64,000 bases of DNA from Paenibacillus sp. PastM-3. Its GTDB lineage: Bacteria; Bacillota; Bacilli; Paenibacillales; Paenibacillaceae. The stretch's first letter is position 1; every line of letters starts with the position of its first letter. The DNA lies in contig NZ_JARXXP010000004.1 in the NCBI RefSeq assembly GCF_029893965.1, forward strand, positions 186,001-250,000. Direction: 5' to 3'. Below, piece by piece: positions 8,445-17,234 of this stretch. A program made the translations under genes and the position numbers. The notes beneath the pieces were generated by a model. The model was not told where the DNA came from. It worked only from the letters and a program-made list of their open reading frames with translations, and ran no database searches.

Positions 8445-8570
8445 CAGGGAGCTTGTGCTAACAAAAACTAAGCGTTTGCTTCCGAAGCGAGTTTTTGTAC
8501 GAAGAACACGCAGGGAGCCTATGCTCACAAAAACTCAGCATATGCTTCCGAAGCGAGTTTTGTCCGAAGC
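8445..8570. repeat. Two tandem ~60-bp repeats (CAGGGAGC...CTTCCGAAGCGAG)
   Basis: Units at 8445-8504 and 8511-8570 share CAGGGAGC, a central ACAAAAACT, then TGCTTCCGAAGCGAGTTTT and a GAAG end. The block CTTCCGAAGCGAG contains a short dyad. The units differ at several positions, so they are old duplications or independent insertions of a short intergenic repeat. The next gene starts 46 nt later. Confidence 0.75.
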
Positions 8571-8616
8571 AAATTCAATGTAGTAATCCTAACAAAACTT
8601 TTAAGGAGAGATAATC

Positions 8617-10071
8617 ATGGGACACTCAACCATTTACCCGACAGGAGCTACTGTGTACAACCCGGCCAAGGCATGGAGCGGCTATACCGTCTATCAGGCG
8701 GGCGAGGAAGGGGTCGTGCTGATTGACATGAACGGCAAAGAGGTGCATCTGTGGCAGGGGCTGCTGGGCTTTCCGGCTAAGATTCTGCCCGGCGGCTATG
8801 TGCTGGGCAGCACCGGCAGAAGAGACCCGAAATTCGGGATCCAGGACAATGTCGATCTGGTGCAGGTAGACTGGGACGGCAATATTGTCTGGAAGTTCAA
8901 CGGCTATGAGCACATTGAGGACCCCGGCTATGAGCCGCTCTGGTATGCCCGCCAGCATCATGATTATCAGCGCGAAGGCAATCCGGTAGGCTATTATGCT
9001 CCAGGACTTGACCCGCAGGTGCACAGCGGTAAGACGCTGATTCTGGCCCACAAAAACCTGCATAACCATGAGATTTCCAACAAAGAGCTGCTGGATGACA
9101 CGATTCTTGAAGTGGACTGGGACGGCAAAATCATCTGGGAATGGAAGGCCAGCGATCATTTTGCCGAGCTGGGCTTTGACGAGGCGGCGCGCAATGTATT
9201 GTTCCGTGATCCGAATACCCGCTCCTTCGGCCATCTGGGCGGCGGCGTAGGCGACTGGCTGCATATCAACTCGGCTTCCTACGTAGGCCCGAACAAATTT
9301 TACGATAACGGGGATGAGCGTTTCCACCCGGACAACATCATCTGGGATGCGCGTGAAGCGAACATCATCGCCATTACCGACAGAGCAACCGGAGCTGTTG
9401 TTTGGCGGCTCGGACCGGACTACTCTCTGCCTGAACTGAAGCATATCGGCTGGATTATCGGCCAGCATCATGCCCATATCATTCCTAAGGGCCTGCCGGG
9501 CGAAGGAAATGTGCTTGTATTCGATAACGGCGGATGGGGCGGGTACGGCCTGCCGAATCCGGCATCGCCTTTTGGCCAGAAGAATGCTGTGCGCGACCAC
9601 TCACGGATTCTGGAGATTAACCCGGTTACCTTTGAAATCGAGTGGCAATACACCTCGGCAGAGGCCGGCTTCTCCGTCCCTACGGATTCTTACAAATTCT
9701 ATAGCCCGTATATCAGCTCCGCCCAGCGTTTGCCGAACGGCAATACACTGATTACGGAAGGATCAAACGGCCGCCTGTTCGAGGTAACCGCAGAGCATGA
9801 AATCGTCTGGGAATACGTCTCGCCGTATACAGACCGCCGCAATACCAATATGGTGTACCGTTCTTACCGCGTGCCTTACGCCTGGGTTCCGCAGCTTGAG
9901 AAGCCGCAGGAAACAGGGATTGAACCGATTGATGTAACTACCTTCAGAGTACCGGGTTCAGCGCCAAAAGGCTCGGATTCTGTAGTAAGTGTAGCTACCA
10001 CCCTGCCGTTTGTGGAGGGAGCCGCATGCGTGGCAACATCAGATGAAGGCGTGCTGCAGCGTAAAGGTTAG
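8617..10071 (+). CDS. Arylsulfotransferase (ASST) family protein
   Basis: A 484-residue protein of the aryl-sulfate sulfotransferase type, which move sulfate from one phenolic ester to another without PAPS. Propeller-like repeats recur (VDWDGNIVWKF, VDWDGKIIWEW, FEVTAEHEIVWEY), and His-rich motifs resemble the active-site histidines of the family: RQHHDYQ near residue 112, HNHEI near 150, GQHHAHIIPKG near 285. Unlike E. coli AssT it has no signal peptide, so it is predicted cytoplasmic and is shorter. AAGGAGAG is 9-10 nt before the ATG. It is followed, 37 nt on, by a sulfonate-type ABC transporter, which suggests uptake and use of an organosulfur compound. Confidence 0.85.
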   Translation: MGHSTIYPTGATVYNPAKAWSGYTVYQAGEEGVVLIDMNGKEVHLWQGLLGFPAKILPGGYVLGSTGRRDPKFGIQDNVDLVQVDWDGNIVWKFNGYEHIEDPGYEPLWYARQHHDYQREGNPVGYYAPGLDPQVHSGKTLILAHKNLHNHEISNKELLDDTILEVDWDGKIIWEWKASDHFAELGFDEAARNVLFRDPNTRSFGHLGGGVGDWLHINSASYVGPNKFYDNGDERFHPDNIIWDAREANIIAITDRATGAVVWRLGPDYSLPELKHIGWIIGQHHAHIIPKGLPGEGNVLVFDNGGWGGYGLPNPASPFGQKNAVRDHSRILEINPVTFEIEWQYTSAEAGFSVPTDSYKFYSPYISSAQRLPNGNTLITEGSNGRLFEVTAEHEIVWEYVSPYTDRRNTNMVYRSYRVPYAWVPQLEKPQETGIEPIDVTTFRVPGSAPKGSDSVVSVATTLPFVEGAACVATSDEGVLQRKG

Positions 10072-10108
10072 CCCATAGCCTATTAATATAACGAAGAGGT
10101 GGATCGTC

Positions 10109-11143
10109 TTGAAAAAATCAGGAACCTGGTACGGATCCGTTATTCTGCTCTTATCCCTTTCCCTTGTTACTATCCTTTCCGGCTGCAGCTCTAAAGGTGA
10201 TGCGGCCGCGTCCGGAGAGGCAGGCGGCAGCAAGCCTGCAGCCCTGAAGATCAAAATCGCCGACACCAACACCAATCCGGTGTTCCGGGTGGCGGCGGAC
10301 AAGGGCTTTTTCAAAAATCATAACATTGATGCGGAAATTGTCACCTTTGCCTCACCGGCTGAGGGGGTAAACGCCCTGTTCATCAAACAGGTGGATGTAG
10401 CTTACGGCGCGGATTTTCCGGTGCTGAACGCGGTATCCAAGGGCGGGTATTCGATTATTGCTTCTGCGGGGCAGGCCACCGATCAGGCGGCTGCAGCCTG
10501 GAAGCTGTACGTAAGGGATGACATCCAGTCGGCGGCTGACCTGAAGGGCAAGAACCTCAGCTTCATCCGAGGTACCTTTATCCCGTACCTGTGGGATGAA
10601 TATCTGAAGGAGCAGGGCATTGCGCTGAGCGATGTGACGTTGACCGGACAGGGCGGATTTGATGAAGCCTTTATTGCCCTGAAGCAGAGTGATATAGATG
10701 CAGCCTGGGTCATCGGATCGGCGCTCGTTGATAAGCTGGCTGCCTTGGATAATGTGCACGAGCTTAGCGATATGTCCAAAACGCCGGTACGGCTCGGCAT
10801 GGGCATTGTGAGCAGCGATGATTTCATTGCAGCTAACCCTGATGGAATCGGCAATTTCCTGGCGGCAGTTGATGAAGCCTCGGCGTATGCCCAGGAGCAT
10901 CCCGAGGAAGTGGCTGACCTTATGTATGACGAAGTAAAGCAGCCAAAGGAAAATACATTGAAGGATCTGCCGCTCAACCCGTGGATTATCGGCTTTACAC
11001 CGGCTGCCTATGACAGCCTGGCCGGACAGAAGGCCTATATGATCGGTGCGGGAATCATCGAGAAGGATTTTGACCTGAAGGCGACGATCAATCTGGAGCC
11101 GCTTAAAAAAGTGCTGCCGGATACCGTAACTTACGGGGAATAA
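10109..11143 (+). CDS. ABC transporter substrate-binding lipoprotein (SsuA/TauA/NMT1-like)
   Basis: A 344-residue lipoprotein with lipobox LSGC (Cys26), starting at a TTG with GAAGAGGTGG upstream. The mature part follows the NMT1/THI5-like fold used for sulfonates, taurine, nitrate and thiamine precursors: IADTNTNPVFRVAADKGFFKNHNID at the start (two short blocks), then ADFPVLNAVSKGG and the lobe-crossing segment FDEAFIALKQSDIDAAWV. With the ATPase and permease that follow it makes a complete importer. The neighbouring arylsulfotransferase points to a sulfonate or sulfate ester, but the ligand cannot be fixed from sequence. Confidence 0.88.
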   Translation: MKKSGTWYGSVILLLSLSLVTILSGCSSKGDAAASGEAGGSKPAALKIKIADTNTNPVFRVAADKGFFKNHNIDAEIVTFASPAEGVNALFIKQVDVAYGADFPVLNAVSKGGYSIIASAGQATDQAAAAWKLYVRDDIQSAADLKGKNLSFIRGTFIPYLWDEYLKEQGIALSDVTLTGQGGFDEAFIALKQSDIDAAWVIGSALVDKLAALDNVHELSDMSKTPVRLGMGIVSSDDFIAANPDGIGNFLAAVDEASAYAQEHPEEVADLMYDEVKQPKENTLKDLPLNPWIIGFTPAAYDSLAGQKAYMIGAGIIEKDFDLKATINLEPLKKVLPDTVTYGE

Positions 11144-11201
11144 CGGACTATTTTAACGGAGACTAATTACTTTAATTTAAAATGTTCAGGAGGTGCCTTG
11201 G

Positions 11202-11978
11202 ATGTCCTCACTATCTAACCGTCATGCGATTCAGATTGAGCAGCTCCGCAAAAGCTACAGTGCCCAGACAACAGGAGACGTTCATTACATCATAAAAGAC
11301 GTCAATCTGGTGATCAAAGGCGGGGAATTCTTCGTTCTGCTCGGACCGAGCGGCTGCGGCAAATCAACGCTGCTTAATATGATTGCCGGGTTTGTCTCGA
11401 AATCGGGAGGCAACCTGAAGGTGGATAACGTCGAGATTGACCGGCCGGGCAGAGACCGTGCGGTAGTCTTCCAGCAGGCGGATTCGTCCCTGTTCCCCTG
11501 GCTGACGGTGCGGGAGAATGTCGAGTTCGGGCTGCGGATGAAGAAGACACCGAAGGCCGAGCGCAAGGAAATTTCAGACCGTTTCATCCAGCTGGTCGGC
11601 TTGTCCGGTCATGAGAAGAAGTTCCCGAAGGAGCTGTCGGGCGGTATGAAGCAGCGTGTACAGCTGGCCCGGGTACTGGCGAATGATCCGGCCATTCTGC
11701 TGATGGATGAGCCGTTCGGCGCGCTGGATGCGATGACCCGGCGGACGATGCAGAAGGAGCTGGTCAATATCTGGCGCGAGACGCATAAGACCGTTATTTT
11801 TGTAACCCATGATATTCAGGAAGCGCTGCTGCTCGGGGAGCGGATCGGGATTATGTCGGTTGGCCCCTCCTCCAACATCACGGATGTTTATGACAATCCG
11901 CTGCCTTTTCCGCGGGACGTGGCTTCCCCAGAGTTCTACTCGCTGTATAACAAGATTCAGGGTCATTTTGAAGAATAG
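11202..11978 (+). CDS. ABC transporter ATP-binding protein (SsuB/TauB-like)
   Basis: A 258-residue ATPase with Walker A GPSGCGKST at 48-56, Q-loop in VVFQQADSSLFPWLT, signature LSGGMKQR, Walker B ILLMDEP and a switch His in THDIQEAL. The FPWLT segment after the Q-loop is typical of the nitrate/sulfonate/taurine subfamily. The ATG at 11202 is 8 nt after AGGAGG; a GTG at 11193 overlaps that site and is rejected. It lies between the binding protein and permease of the same importer. Confidence 0.92.
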   Translation: MSSLSNRHAIQIEQLRKSYSAQTTGDVHYIIKDVNLVIKGGEFFVLLGPSGCGKSTLLNMIAGFVSKSGGNLKVDNVEIDRPGRDRAVVFQQADSSLFPWLTVRENVEFGLRMKKTPKAERKEISDRFIQLVGLSGHEKKFPKELSGGMKQRVQLARVLANDPAILLMDEPFGALDAMTRRTMQKELVNIWRETHKTVIFVTHDIQEALLLGERIGIMSVGPSSNITDVYDNPLPFPRDVASPEFYSLYNKIQGHFEE

Positions 11979-11996
11979 TTAAGGGTGTGACACATA

Positions 11997-12773
11997 ATGA
12001 AATGGGTGGAGAAAAAATGGGTGTCCGTCTCGCTGCTGTGGCTGGCCGCCTTGTGCATCTGGCAGCTCGGTGCGCTGATATACGGCCCTGACGTTATTCC
12101 GGGACCGTGGGCTACCCTACAGGGCGGCCGGGAGCTGATCAGTGACGGTACTCTGATGCAGTATATCGGGATCAGCTTTTACCGGGTACTGGTGGGCTGG
12201 GTGCTCGGCAGCCTGCTGGCTGTTCCGGTGGGCCTGATCATCGGCAAAGTGAATATTATCCGGATTTTTGCCGAGCCTTTCCTGAATTTTATCCGCTTTA
12301 TTCCCCCGATTGCCTTCATCACGCTGTTTCTGGTGTGGTTCGGGATCGGGGAGCAGTCCAAAATAGCCCTGATCATGTACGCCACCTTCTTCATCGTGGT
12401 GCTGAATACGCTGACCGGCGTGATGTCGGTGGAGGAGGACAAAATCCGCTCCGCCCGCAGCATGGGGGCTAGTGAATGGCAGATCCTGCTGCATGTCATC
12501 GTTCCGGCGACCACACCGTATATTTTTACTGGCATCCGTCTGGCGATGGGCACCTCCTATATGGCCATTATCGGGGCGGAAATGATTGCTTCGAATGAAG
12601 GTGTGGGCTATCTGATCTGGAACTCGCGGCTGTTTTTCCGGACGGACTGGATTTTTGTCGGGCTGTTCTGCCTCGGCTTCATGGGCTTCTTTACCGACCG
12701 GCTGTTTAACTGGTTCGGCCGCAAGGTGCTGTACCGGTATGGTGTAGTGAGTGTGGCAGCGCGCAGGCGTTAG
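11997..12773 (+). CDS. ABC transporter permease (SsuC/TauC-like)
   Basis: A 258-residue permease with about six transmembrane helices and the BPD-type EAA loop around SARSMGASEWQILLHVIVPA. The segment GAEMIASNEGVGYLIW near residue 195 is characteristic of the sulfonate/taurine/nitrate class. It begins 18 nt after the ATPase stop, completing the binding protein-ATPase-permease set begun at 10109. Confidence 0.9.
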   Translation: MKWVEKKWVSVSLLWLAALCIWQLGALIYGPDVIPGPWATLQGGRELISDGTLMQYIGISFYRVLVGWVLGSLLAVPVGLIIGKVNIIRIFAEPFLNFIRFIPPIAFITLFLVWFGIGEQSKIALIMYATFFIVVLNTLTGVMSVEEDKIRSARSMGASEWQILLHVIVPATTPYIFTGIRLAMGTSYMAIIGAEMIASNEGVGYLIWNSRLFFRTDWIFVGLFCLGFMGFFTDRLFNWFGRKVLYRYGVVSVAARRR

Positions 12774-12811
12774 CCGTGCAGGCTGCACCGGGGCGGCTTT
12801 CACTCCTCCAT

Positions 12812-12819
12812 GCTATAAT
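12812..12819 (+). promoter_or_regulatory. Extended -10 promoter
   Basis: TGCTATAAT with a perfect -10 hexamer (12814-12819) and a TGn extension, 44 nt before the next gene. No convincing -35 is visible, as is allowed for extended -10 promoters. Confidence 0.4.
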
Positions 12820-12862
12820 GTAAGGGCAACAGCAGACAGGATGTGAAAGGGGCGGCAGCCTG

Positions 12863-13099
12863 ATGGAAGTTACCGCACAGGAAGTAGCAGAGTGGATGGT
12901 CAAGGAAATCCGGTTCACCGGGACCCTGCACCAGACCGCCGCGATTGAATATGTTAAGGCCAACTTTGGCGAGCAGTTTGTGTTTGTGAACGAGAACGGA
13001 AACGCCTCGCTGGCCAAGGATGTGAAGAAGGCGTTCCGCAAGCTGCACGGCGGACGGATCGCCTGGGACCGCGATGCTTTTCTGTGGGCCTGGACGTAG
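12863..13099 (+). CDS. Small protein, DUF6953-like
   Basis: A 78-residue acidic-basic protein starting VTAQEVAEWMVKEI and holding the NENGNASLAKDVKKAFRKL segment and an aromatic end (DAFLWAWT). The AEWM...FGEQFV...NENGN pattern matches my recollection of DUF6953, a family without known function. It may be a small DNA- or protein-binding helical domain. AAAGGGGCGGC precedes the ATG, and its own promoter and terminator make it monocistronic. Confidence 0.72.
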   Translation: MEVTAQEVAEWMVKEIRFTGTLHQTAAIEYVKANFGEQFVFVNENGNASLAKDVKKAFRKLHGGRIAWDRDAFLWAWT

Positions 13100-13103
13100 C
13101 AGC

Positions 13104-13145
13104 AAAAAGGACCATTGCCCGGTGCGGGGAAGGGTCCTTTTTTCT
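13104..13145 (+). terminator. Rho-independent terminator
   Basis: AAAAAGGACC / GGTCCTTTTT stem enclosing an inner CCC/GGG stem, with a T run, directly after the small DUF6953-like gene. Confidence 0.85.
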
Positions 13146-13286
13146 TTTTTGCTATATGAGGCCAGTGCCTGGCGTCTGAACTGCCTGAGCCTGAGGGCTA
13201 TGCCGTCATAAGACTAAGGCATCGGGCTATGCCGCGCCGTAGATACCGGCAGTCCGGCATAGTACAGATAACGGCGGGCCGCCGGC

Positions 13287-15626
13287 TTACACAGGCACCT
13301 CGCGGGTGCTTTTCTCCATCGGCGAGCTGCACAGCGGACAGGGCTTGGAGGCCAGGTGGTCCTCCGCCCCGCCGGCCTTCATCCGGGTCCAGCCCGGGCA
13401 GCTGGCACCAGTACAGTTCCAGACGGGAACTGTATGCGTCCGCGCATTTCCGGTTGTGCCGGAGGTATGCACCCTGGATACTCCGATCCTGCTCACGGAC
13501 ACGGTGGAAGCCGTGGAAGCGGCAGGTCTGAACGGGGCAGCAGCCGAGCGGAACGCAGACAGCATGAAGCGGGAGACCTCCGCTTTCTTGCCCCGGTGCC
13601 TTGCGGGCGAGCTGATGAACAGCTCCTCCCGGGCTCTGGTGACGGCGACGTAAGCGAGCCGCCGCTCTTCTTCCAGCGCGGCGAGGCCGGAATCGCTGGA
13701 TGGCCTGAAGCTGCCGGCGGACGGAAGCTGAGCCGCCTTGCGGTCCTTGAGCCGGTCGCCTTCCAGCGCCGAGCTGTGGGGCAGGATGCCCTCCGAGGCC
13801 CCGAGCAGGAAGACAACAGGGAATTCCAGCCCCTTGGATTTGTGAATAGTCATCAGCGCAACCCGGTTACCCTGCTCCTTCAGTCCGCTCTGGCGGCTTA
13901 GTTCATTGCGTTCAGTAATGCTGGCAATAAAATCGAGAAAGACAGGGATGCTGTCAAATCTTTCGGCCGAGGCCTCCAGCTCATCCAGCATTTCCTTCAG
14001 CGTCTCGCGGTGCAGGGTGGCCTGATGGCGTTCGTTGGCTTCAATGAAATAGTCATAGAAGCTTGTACGGATACGGCGGATCGCCTGCACCGGGGTCAGC
14101 GCAGCCAGGCCGCGGATCAGCTCCAGCCGCTCGCGCAGCTTGGTGCCCTTGAAATCCTCCATGCCCGGCAGGGACAGGAGATGGATCAGCGGGCCCTGCT
14201 TGGGCTGCACAGCTTCCATCCGCCGGATATGCTCCATGCCGGTTTCCCGGTTCATATACAGCGTCGGCAGGATGCTCTCCATCGCGGCAAAATTGCGCCG
14301 GTTGAGTGACAGCCGCAGATGGTCGAGCACGGGCAGAATGAGCCAGTGCTCGTAGAGCAGCTGTCCTTCACCATAATCGATGTACGGGATATCCCGCAGC
14401 AGCAGCAGCTCCAGCACGGCCCGGTTGCTGCTGGAGGCCCGGTACAGCAGGGCGAAGTCGCGGTATTCCCGGGTTCCGCCGCCGACCTCATTTACGATAT
14501 GGTCGACAATCTGCTCGGCTTCCTCATCGGCCGTCTGCGGGCGCAGATAACGGGGCTGCGCACCGCCGGTTCTGGCCGCCTGCAGCGTTTTGGAACGGCG
14601 GCGCAGGTTATGGCGGATGATCCCGTTGCCGAGGCCGATAATAGCCGGACCGGAACGGTAGTTAATATCCAGGGTAATGACCTTTGCCCCGGGATACAGC
14701 TTTTCAAATTCCAGAATGAATTCGCTGCGCGCCCCGTTAAAGGAATAGATCGTCTGATCATCATCACCGACAACCATGAGGTTGTTTTGCGGATAAGCGA
14801 TCATTTTGACCAGCTCATACTGCAGCTCATTCGTATCCTGGAACTCATCGACCATGACATACTGGAACTTCTGCTGCAGCTCCTGCAGCAGATGGGGCTG
14901 CTCAAGCAGCATTTTATAGGCGATCAGCAGCACATCATCAAAGTCCATTTTGTTATGATCCTGCTTCCATTGCTCATAGAGGGTCAGAATGGCCTTCATT
15001 TCCTGCTCGGCGGTATTCGTTTCGGGAAGCGTATCGACATCCCTCATGTTCATCTTGCAGGAAGACAGTAGAGCCAGCAGCGTCTCTGGGGGATAGGCAT
15101 CCTTCGGCAGTCCCAGCTCCCGCATAATCTGCTTCAGCAGAATGTGCTGGCGGCGTGTCTCATGAAAGATGTCCTGCCGCAGTCCCTGCCGCCTTAGAAA
15201 GTATAGAAAGAAAGAGTGGAAGGTACGGGCCTGCAGGCGCGCGGCATCGCCTTCGGCGACACCCGGCAGCACAGCGATCCGCTCACGCATCTCCGCCGCC
15301 GCTTTGCTGGAGAACGTAAGCAGCAGCATCCGGCTGGGGGAGATGCCCCGCACGGACAGCAGATAACCGGTTCTGCAGATCAGCACTGACGTTTTGCCGG
15401 AGCCTGCACCCGCCAGTGTCAGCAGCGGTCCCTCATGATGCCGTACCGCTGCAATCTGCGGTTGATTAAGCAGAATGCCGCCCTCCTCAAGCCGGCGGAA
15501 ATAAGCGGCATCGCCTTCCCCCGGCTTCACCGTGTCACGGCTGGTCCGGGCTGAGGCAATTGCCGCCTGGGGAATACGTTCACCGCTTGCACCAAGCGGT
15601 ATATTATGAAATAAAAGCTTGTTCAT
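13287..15626 (-). CDS. UvrD/PcrA-like ATP-dependent DNA helicase with C-terminal zinc ribbon
   Basis: A 779-residue superfamily 1A helicase. Motif I AGAGSGKT is at 72-79, motif II is DEFQDTN, motif III GDDDQTIYSFNGA, and motif V/VI appear as TIHKSKGLEFPVVFL and VAVTRAREELFI. A 54-residue extension precedes the Q motif. The C-terminus carries Cys738, Cys743, Cys763 and Cys766 (C-x4-C ... CPLC), a probable zinc ribbon that is not part of standard PcrA/UvrD. Overall architecture resembles B. subtilis YjcD more than PcrA, though I am unsure. The ATG at 15626 has GAAGGTG upstream; a frame to 15674 is rejected. Role: DNA unwinding in repair or recombination. Confidence 0.9.
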   Translation of the reverse strand: MNKLLFHNIPLGASGERIPQAAIASARTSRDTVKPGEGDAAYFRRLEEGGILLNQPQIAAVRHHEGPLLTLAGAGSGKTSVLICRTGYLLSVRGISPSRMLLLTFSSKAAAEMRERIAVLPGVAEGDAARLQARTFHSFFLYFLRRQGLRQDIFHETRRQHILLKQIMRELGLPKDAYPPETLLALLSSCKMNMRDVDTLPETNTAEQEMKAILTLYEQWKQDHNKMDFDDVLLIAYKMLLEQPHLLQELQQKFQYVMVDEFQDTNELQYELVKMIAYPQNNLMVVGDDDQTIYSFNGARSEFILEFEKLYPGAKVITLDINYRSGPAIIGLGNGIIRHNLRRRSKTLQAARTGGAQPRYLRPQTADEEAEQIVDHIVNEVGGGTREYRDFALLYRASSSNRAVLELLLLRDIPYIDYGEGQLLYEHWLILPVLDHLRLSLNRRNFAAMESILPTLYMNRETGMEHIRRMEAVQPKQGPLIHLLSLPGMEDFKGTKLRERLELIRGLAALTPVQAIRRIRTSFYDYFIEANERHQATLHRETLKEMLDELEASAERFDSIPVFLDFIASITERNELSRQSGLKEQGNRVALMTIHKSKGLEFPVVFLLGASEGILPHSSALEGDRLKDRKAAQLPSAGSFRPSSDSGLAALEEERRLAYVAVTRAREELFISSPARHRGKKAEVSRFMLSAFRSAAAPFRPAASTASTVSVSRIGVSRVHTSGTTGNARTHTVPVWNCTGASCPGWTRMKAGGAEDHLASKPCPLCSSPMEKSTREVPV

Positions 15627-15706
15627 CAGATTCACCTTCAATATAAGTCCATTAGCCAACCTACAATATAACACTGCACTCCTACATAGAAAAGCGGTTC
15701 GCCTGT

Positions 15707-16162
15707 TTACTTTATTTTACCAAGCAGACTATTCACTTTACGTTCATATTGACGTGGCTTGTTCTCACGGATTTCCTCCAGCAGAAAAACAAGCGCCTGC
15801 TTCACGCGGGGAGACATGCCTTTGGCAATAGCGGTGTATTCCTTCCTGAACAGACTGTCATTCAGAATCCGCTCGTTGAGCACGATTGCCCAGCCCCTGG
15901 CAGGCTCTAGCATGTCCGGCAGCGACTCCAGCAGCTGGGTCAGGTACATTTCCATGTGGCAGCTCTCAACATAATGAACAAGCCCGAACATGACTTCCTC
16001 ATGCTCGGTCTCATCGTCAAACACTTTGAAAATCTGCTGGATCACCGCATCCTCTGTATCGCCGGCCAGCCCTTCCAGCGCAAGGTCAAACAGCTCGCAT
16101 TCCAGCTCTGTCCGCAGCAGCCGGTTGTTGTACAGCTGGGCAATTCCCGGATACATGTTCAT
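15707..16162 (-). CDS. Imm30-like protein
   Basis: About 151 residues, helical and acidic. The order NNRLLRTELE, then FDLALEGL, KVFDDETEHEEVMFGLVHYVE and GWAIVLNERILND fits the Imm30 immunity-protein family as I remember it. Members protect against toxins in polymorphic toxin systems, but no toxin gene is near, so it could be an orphan immunity gene or a housekeeping relative. ATG 16162 is preceded by AGGCGG; GTG 16171 is an alternative. It begins 12 nt after the HAD phosphatase stop, so the two form one operon. Confidence 0.75.
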   Translation of the reverse strand: MNMYPGIAQLYNNRLLRTELECELFDLALEGLAGDTEDAVIQQIFKVFDDETEHEEVMFGLVHYVESCHMEMYLTQLLESLPDMLEPARGWAIVLNERILNDSLFRKEYTAIAKGMSPRVKQALVFLLEEIRENKPRQYERKVNSLLGKIK

Positions 16163-16174
16163 CACAGGCACCGC

Positions 16175-17038
16175 CTACTTCTTATCGAGAAGATGCCGGA
16201 TTCCGGCAGCCACACCATGCTCAATGTTAGTGAGTGTCACATAATCAGCGGTTTCCTTGAGGAGCTCGGCGGCATTGCCCATGGCAATTTTGTAGCCGGC
16301 CCGCTCAAACATCGGCAGATCATTATAGCTGTCGCCCATCACGGCTACCTGCTCTTCAGGAATACCGTAGTGTGCAGCAAGCTTTATGACACCTGCCCCT
16401 TTGTTGGCATCCTTGTGATTGATTTCAATATTGCTCTCATGGGAGGCTGTGATAATAAGGCCGGGAATCTCGGCGAAGCGTGTGGAAGCTTCCTTGAGCA
16501 CTTCACGGTTCAGTGAGAAAGCAAGCGCCTTATAAATGTGCTGATCTTCCTTGCTCCAGATTTCCTCCATACTCTCCACATAAGTTACGGCAGCCTGGCG
16601 GAACTGCTTGGCGATCATTGCCTTCAGCAGCCAGCCGAAGCCCTCGGGGATTTCTTCGTCCTTAAGCTCTGCCAGCTTTTCCAGACGGACCCGCTTGTCC
16701 AGCTCTACATATACATTATCTTCGGTATACACCTCGTAATACAGTTCAGGAACTTCATTCATCCAGCGCAGTACAGGGATTATATCCTCTTTGTCCAGCG
16801 GCCGGCTCACCGCCTGGGAACCGTCCGGCAGGATCAGCAGGGCTCCGTTCATAGCGACAACAGGACAATTCAGGTCGGCCAGGCGCAGCTGCCGCTCAGC
16901 GTCCATATAAGAGCGTCCGGTGGCAATCGCCACAATATGGCCCAGACTCTGGGCATGGATAATCGCTTCGCGGTTCTCCGGACTGATATTTCCATTCTCG
17001 TTCAGCAGTGTTCCGTCCATATCAAGTGCAATCAGCAT
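16175..17038 (-). CDS. Cof-type HAD-IIB family phosphatase
   Basis: A 287-residue HAD hydrolase. Motif I is DMDGTLLNE (nucleophile Asp6, acid/base Asp8), motif II around ATGRSYMDAE, and motifs III/IV at the C-terminus (Lys in KGAGVIKLA, then GDSYNDLPMFERAG). A C2-type cap domain lies between about 85 and 190, as in the Cof/YxeH/YidA group, which dephosphorylates sugar phosphates and cofactors such as pyridoxal phosphate or flavin phosphates. The exact substrate is unknown. AAGGAG precedes the ATG by 9 nt. Confidence 0.9.
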   Translation of the reverse strand: MLIALDMDGTLLNENGNISPENREAIIHAQSLGHIVAIATGRSYMDAERQLRLADLNCPVVAMNGALLILPDGSQAVSRPLDKEDIIPVLRWMNEVPELYYEVYTEDNVYVELDKRVRLEKLAELKDEEIPEGFGWLLKAMIAKQFRQAAVTYVESMEEIWSKEDQHIYKALAFSLNREVLKEASTRFAEIPGLIITASHESNIEINHKDANKGAGVIKLAAHYGIPEEQVAVMGDSYNDLPMFERAGYKIAMGNAAELLKETADYVTLTNIEHGVAAGIRHLLDKK

Positions 17039-17234
17039 AGTGTTGTTCTCCTTTTTCTGTAGGCTCTAAACCGCACCTCAGGGACTGTGAAAATCATTTC
17101 CTGTATTTTATCATTAATTCTCTGCAAATTAAAAATTCCTTTTCATGGGCTTGCCGGAATTTCCGGAATACAGCCCGCCCGTGTTACAATAAAAGACAGA
17201 CTATTGATGACCGCCGGAAAATGGAGGATTAATA

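Noticed and set aside
8626..9600. Long open frame on the minus strand opposite the arylsulfotransferase gene
   Set aside because: It has no ribosome binding site and no known domain, and lies wholly inside a gene with clear family motifs. It is a shadow of the codon bias.
15707..16162. A complete toxin-immunity locus
   Set aside because: No toxin, secretion or transport gene lies within several kilobases, so only an isolated Imm30-like gene is supported.
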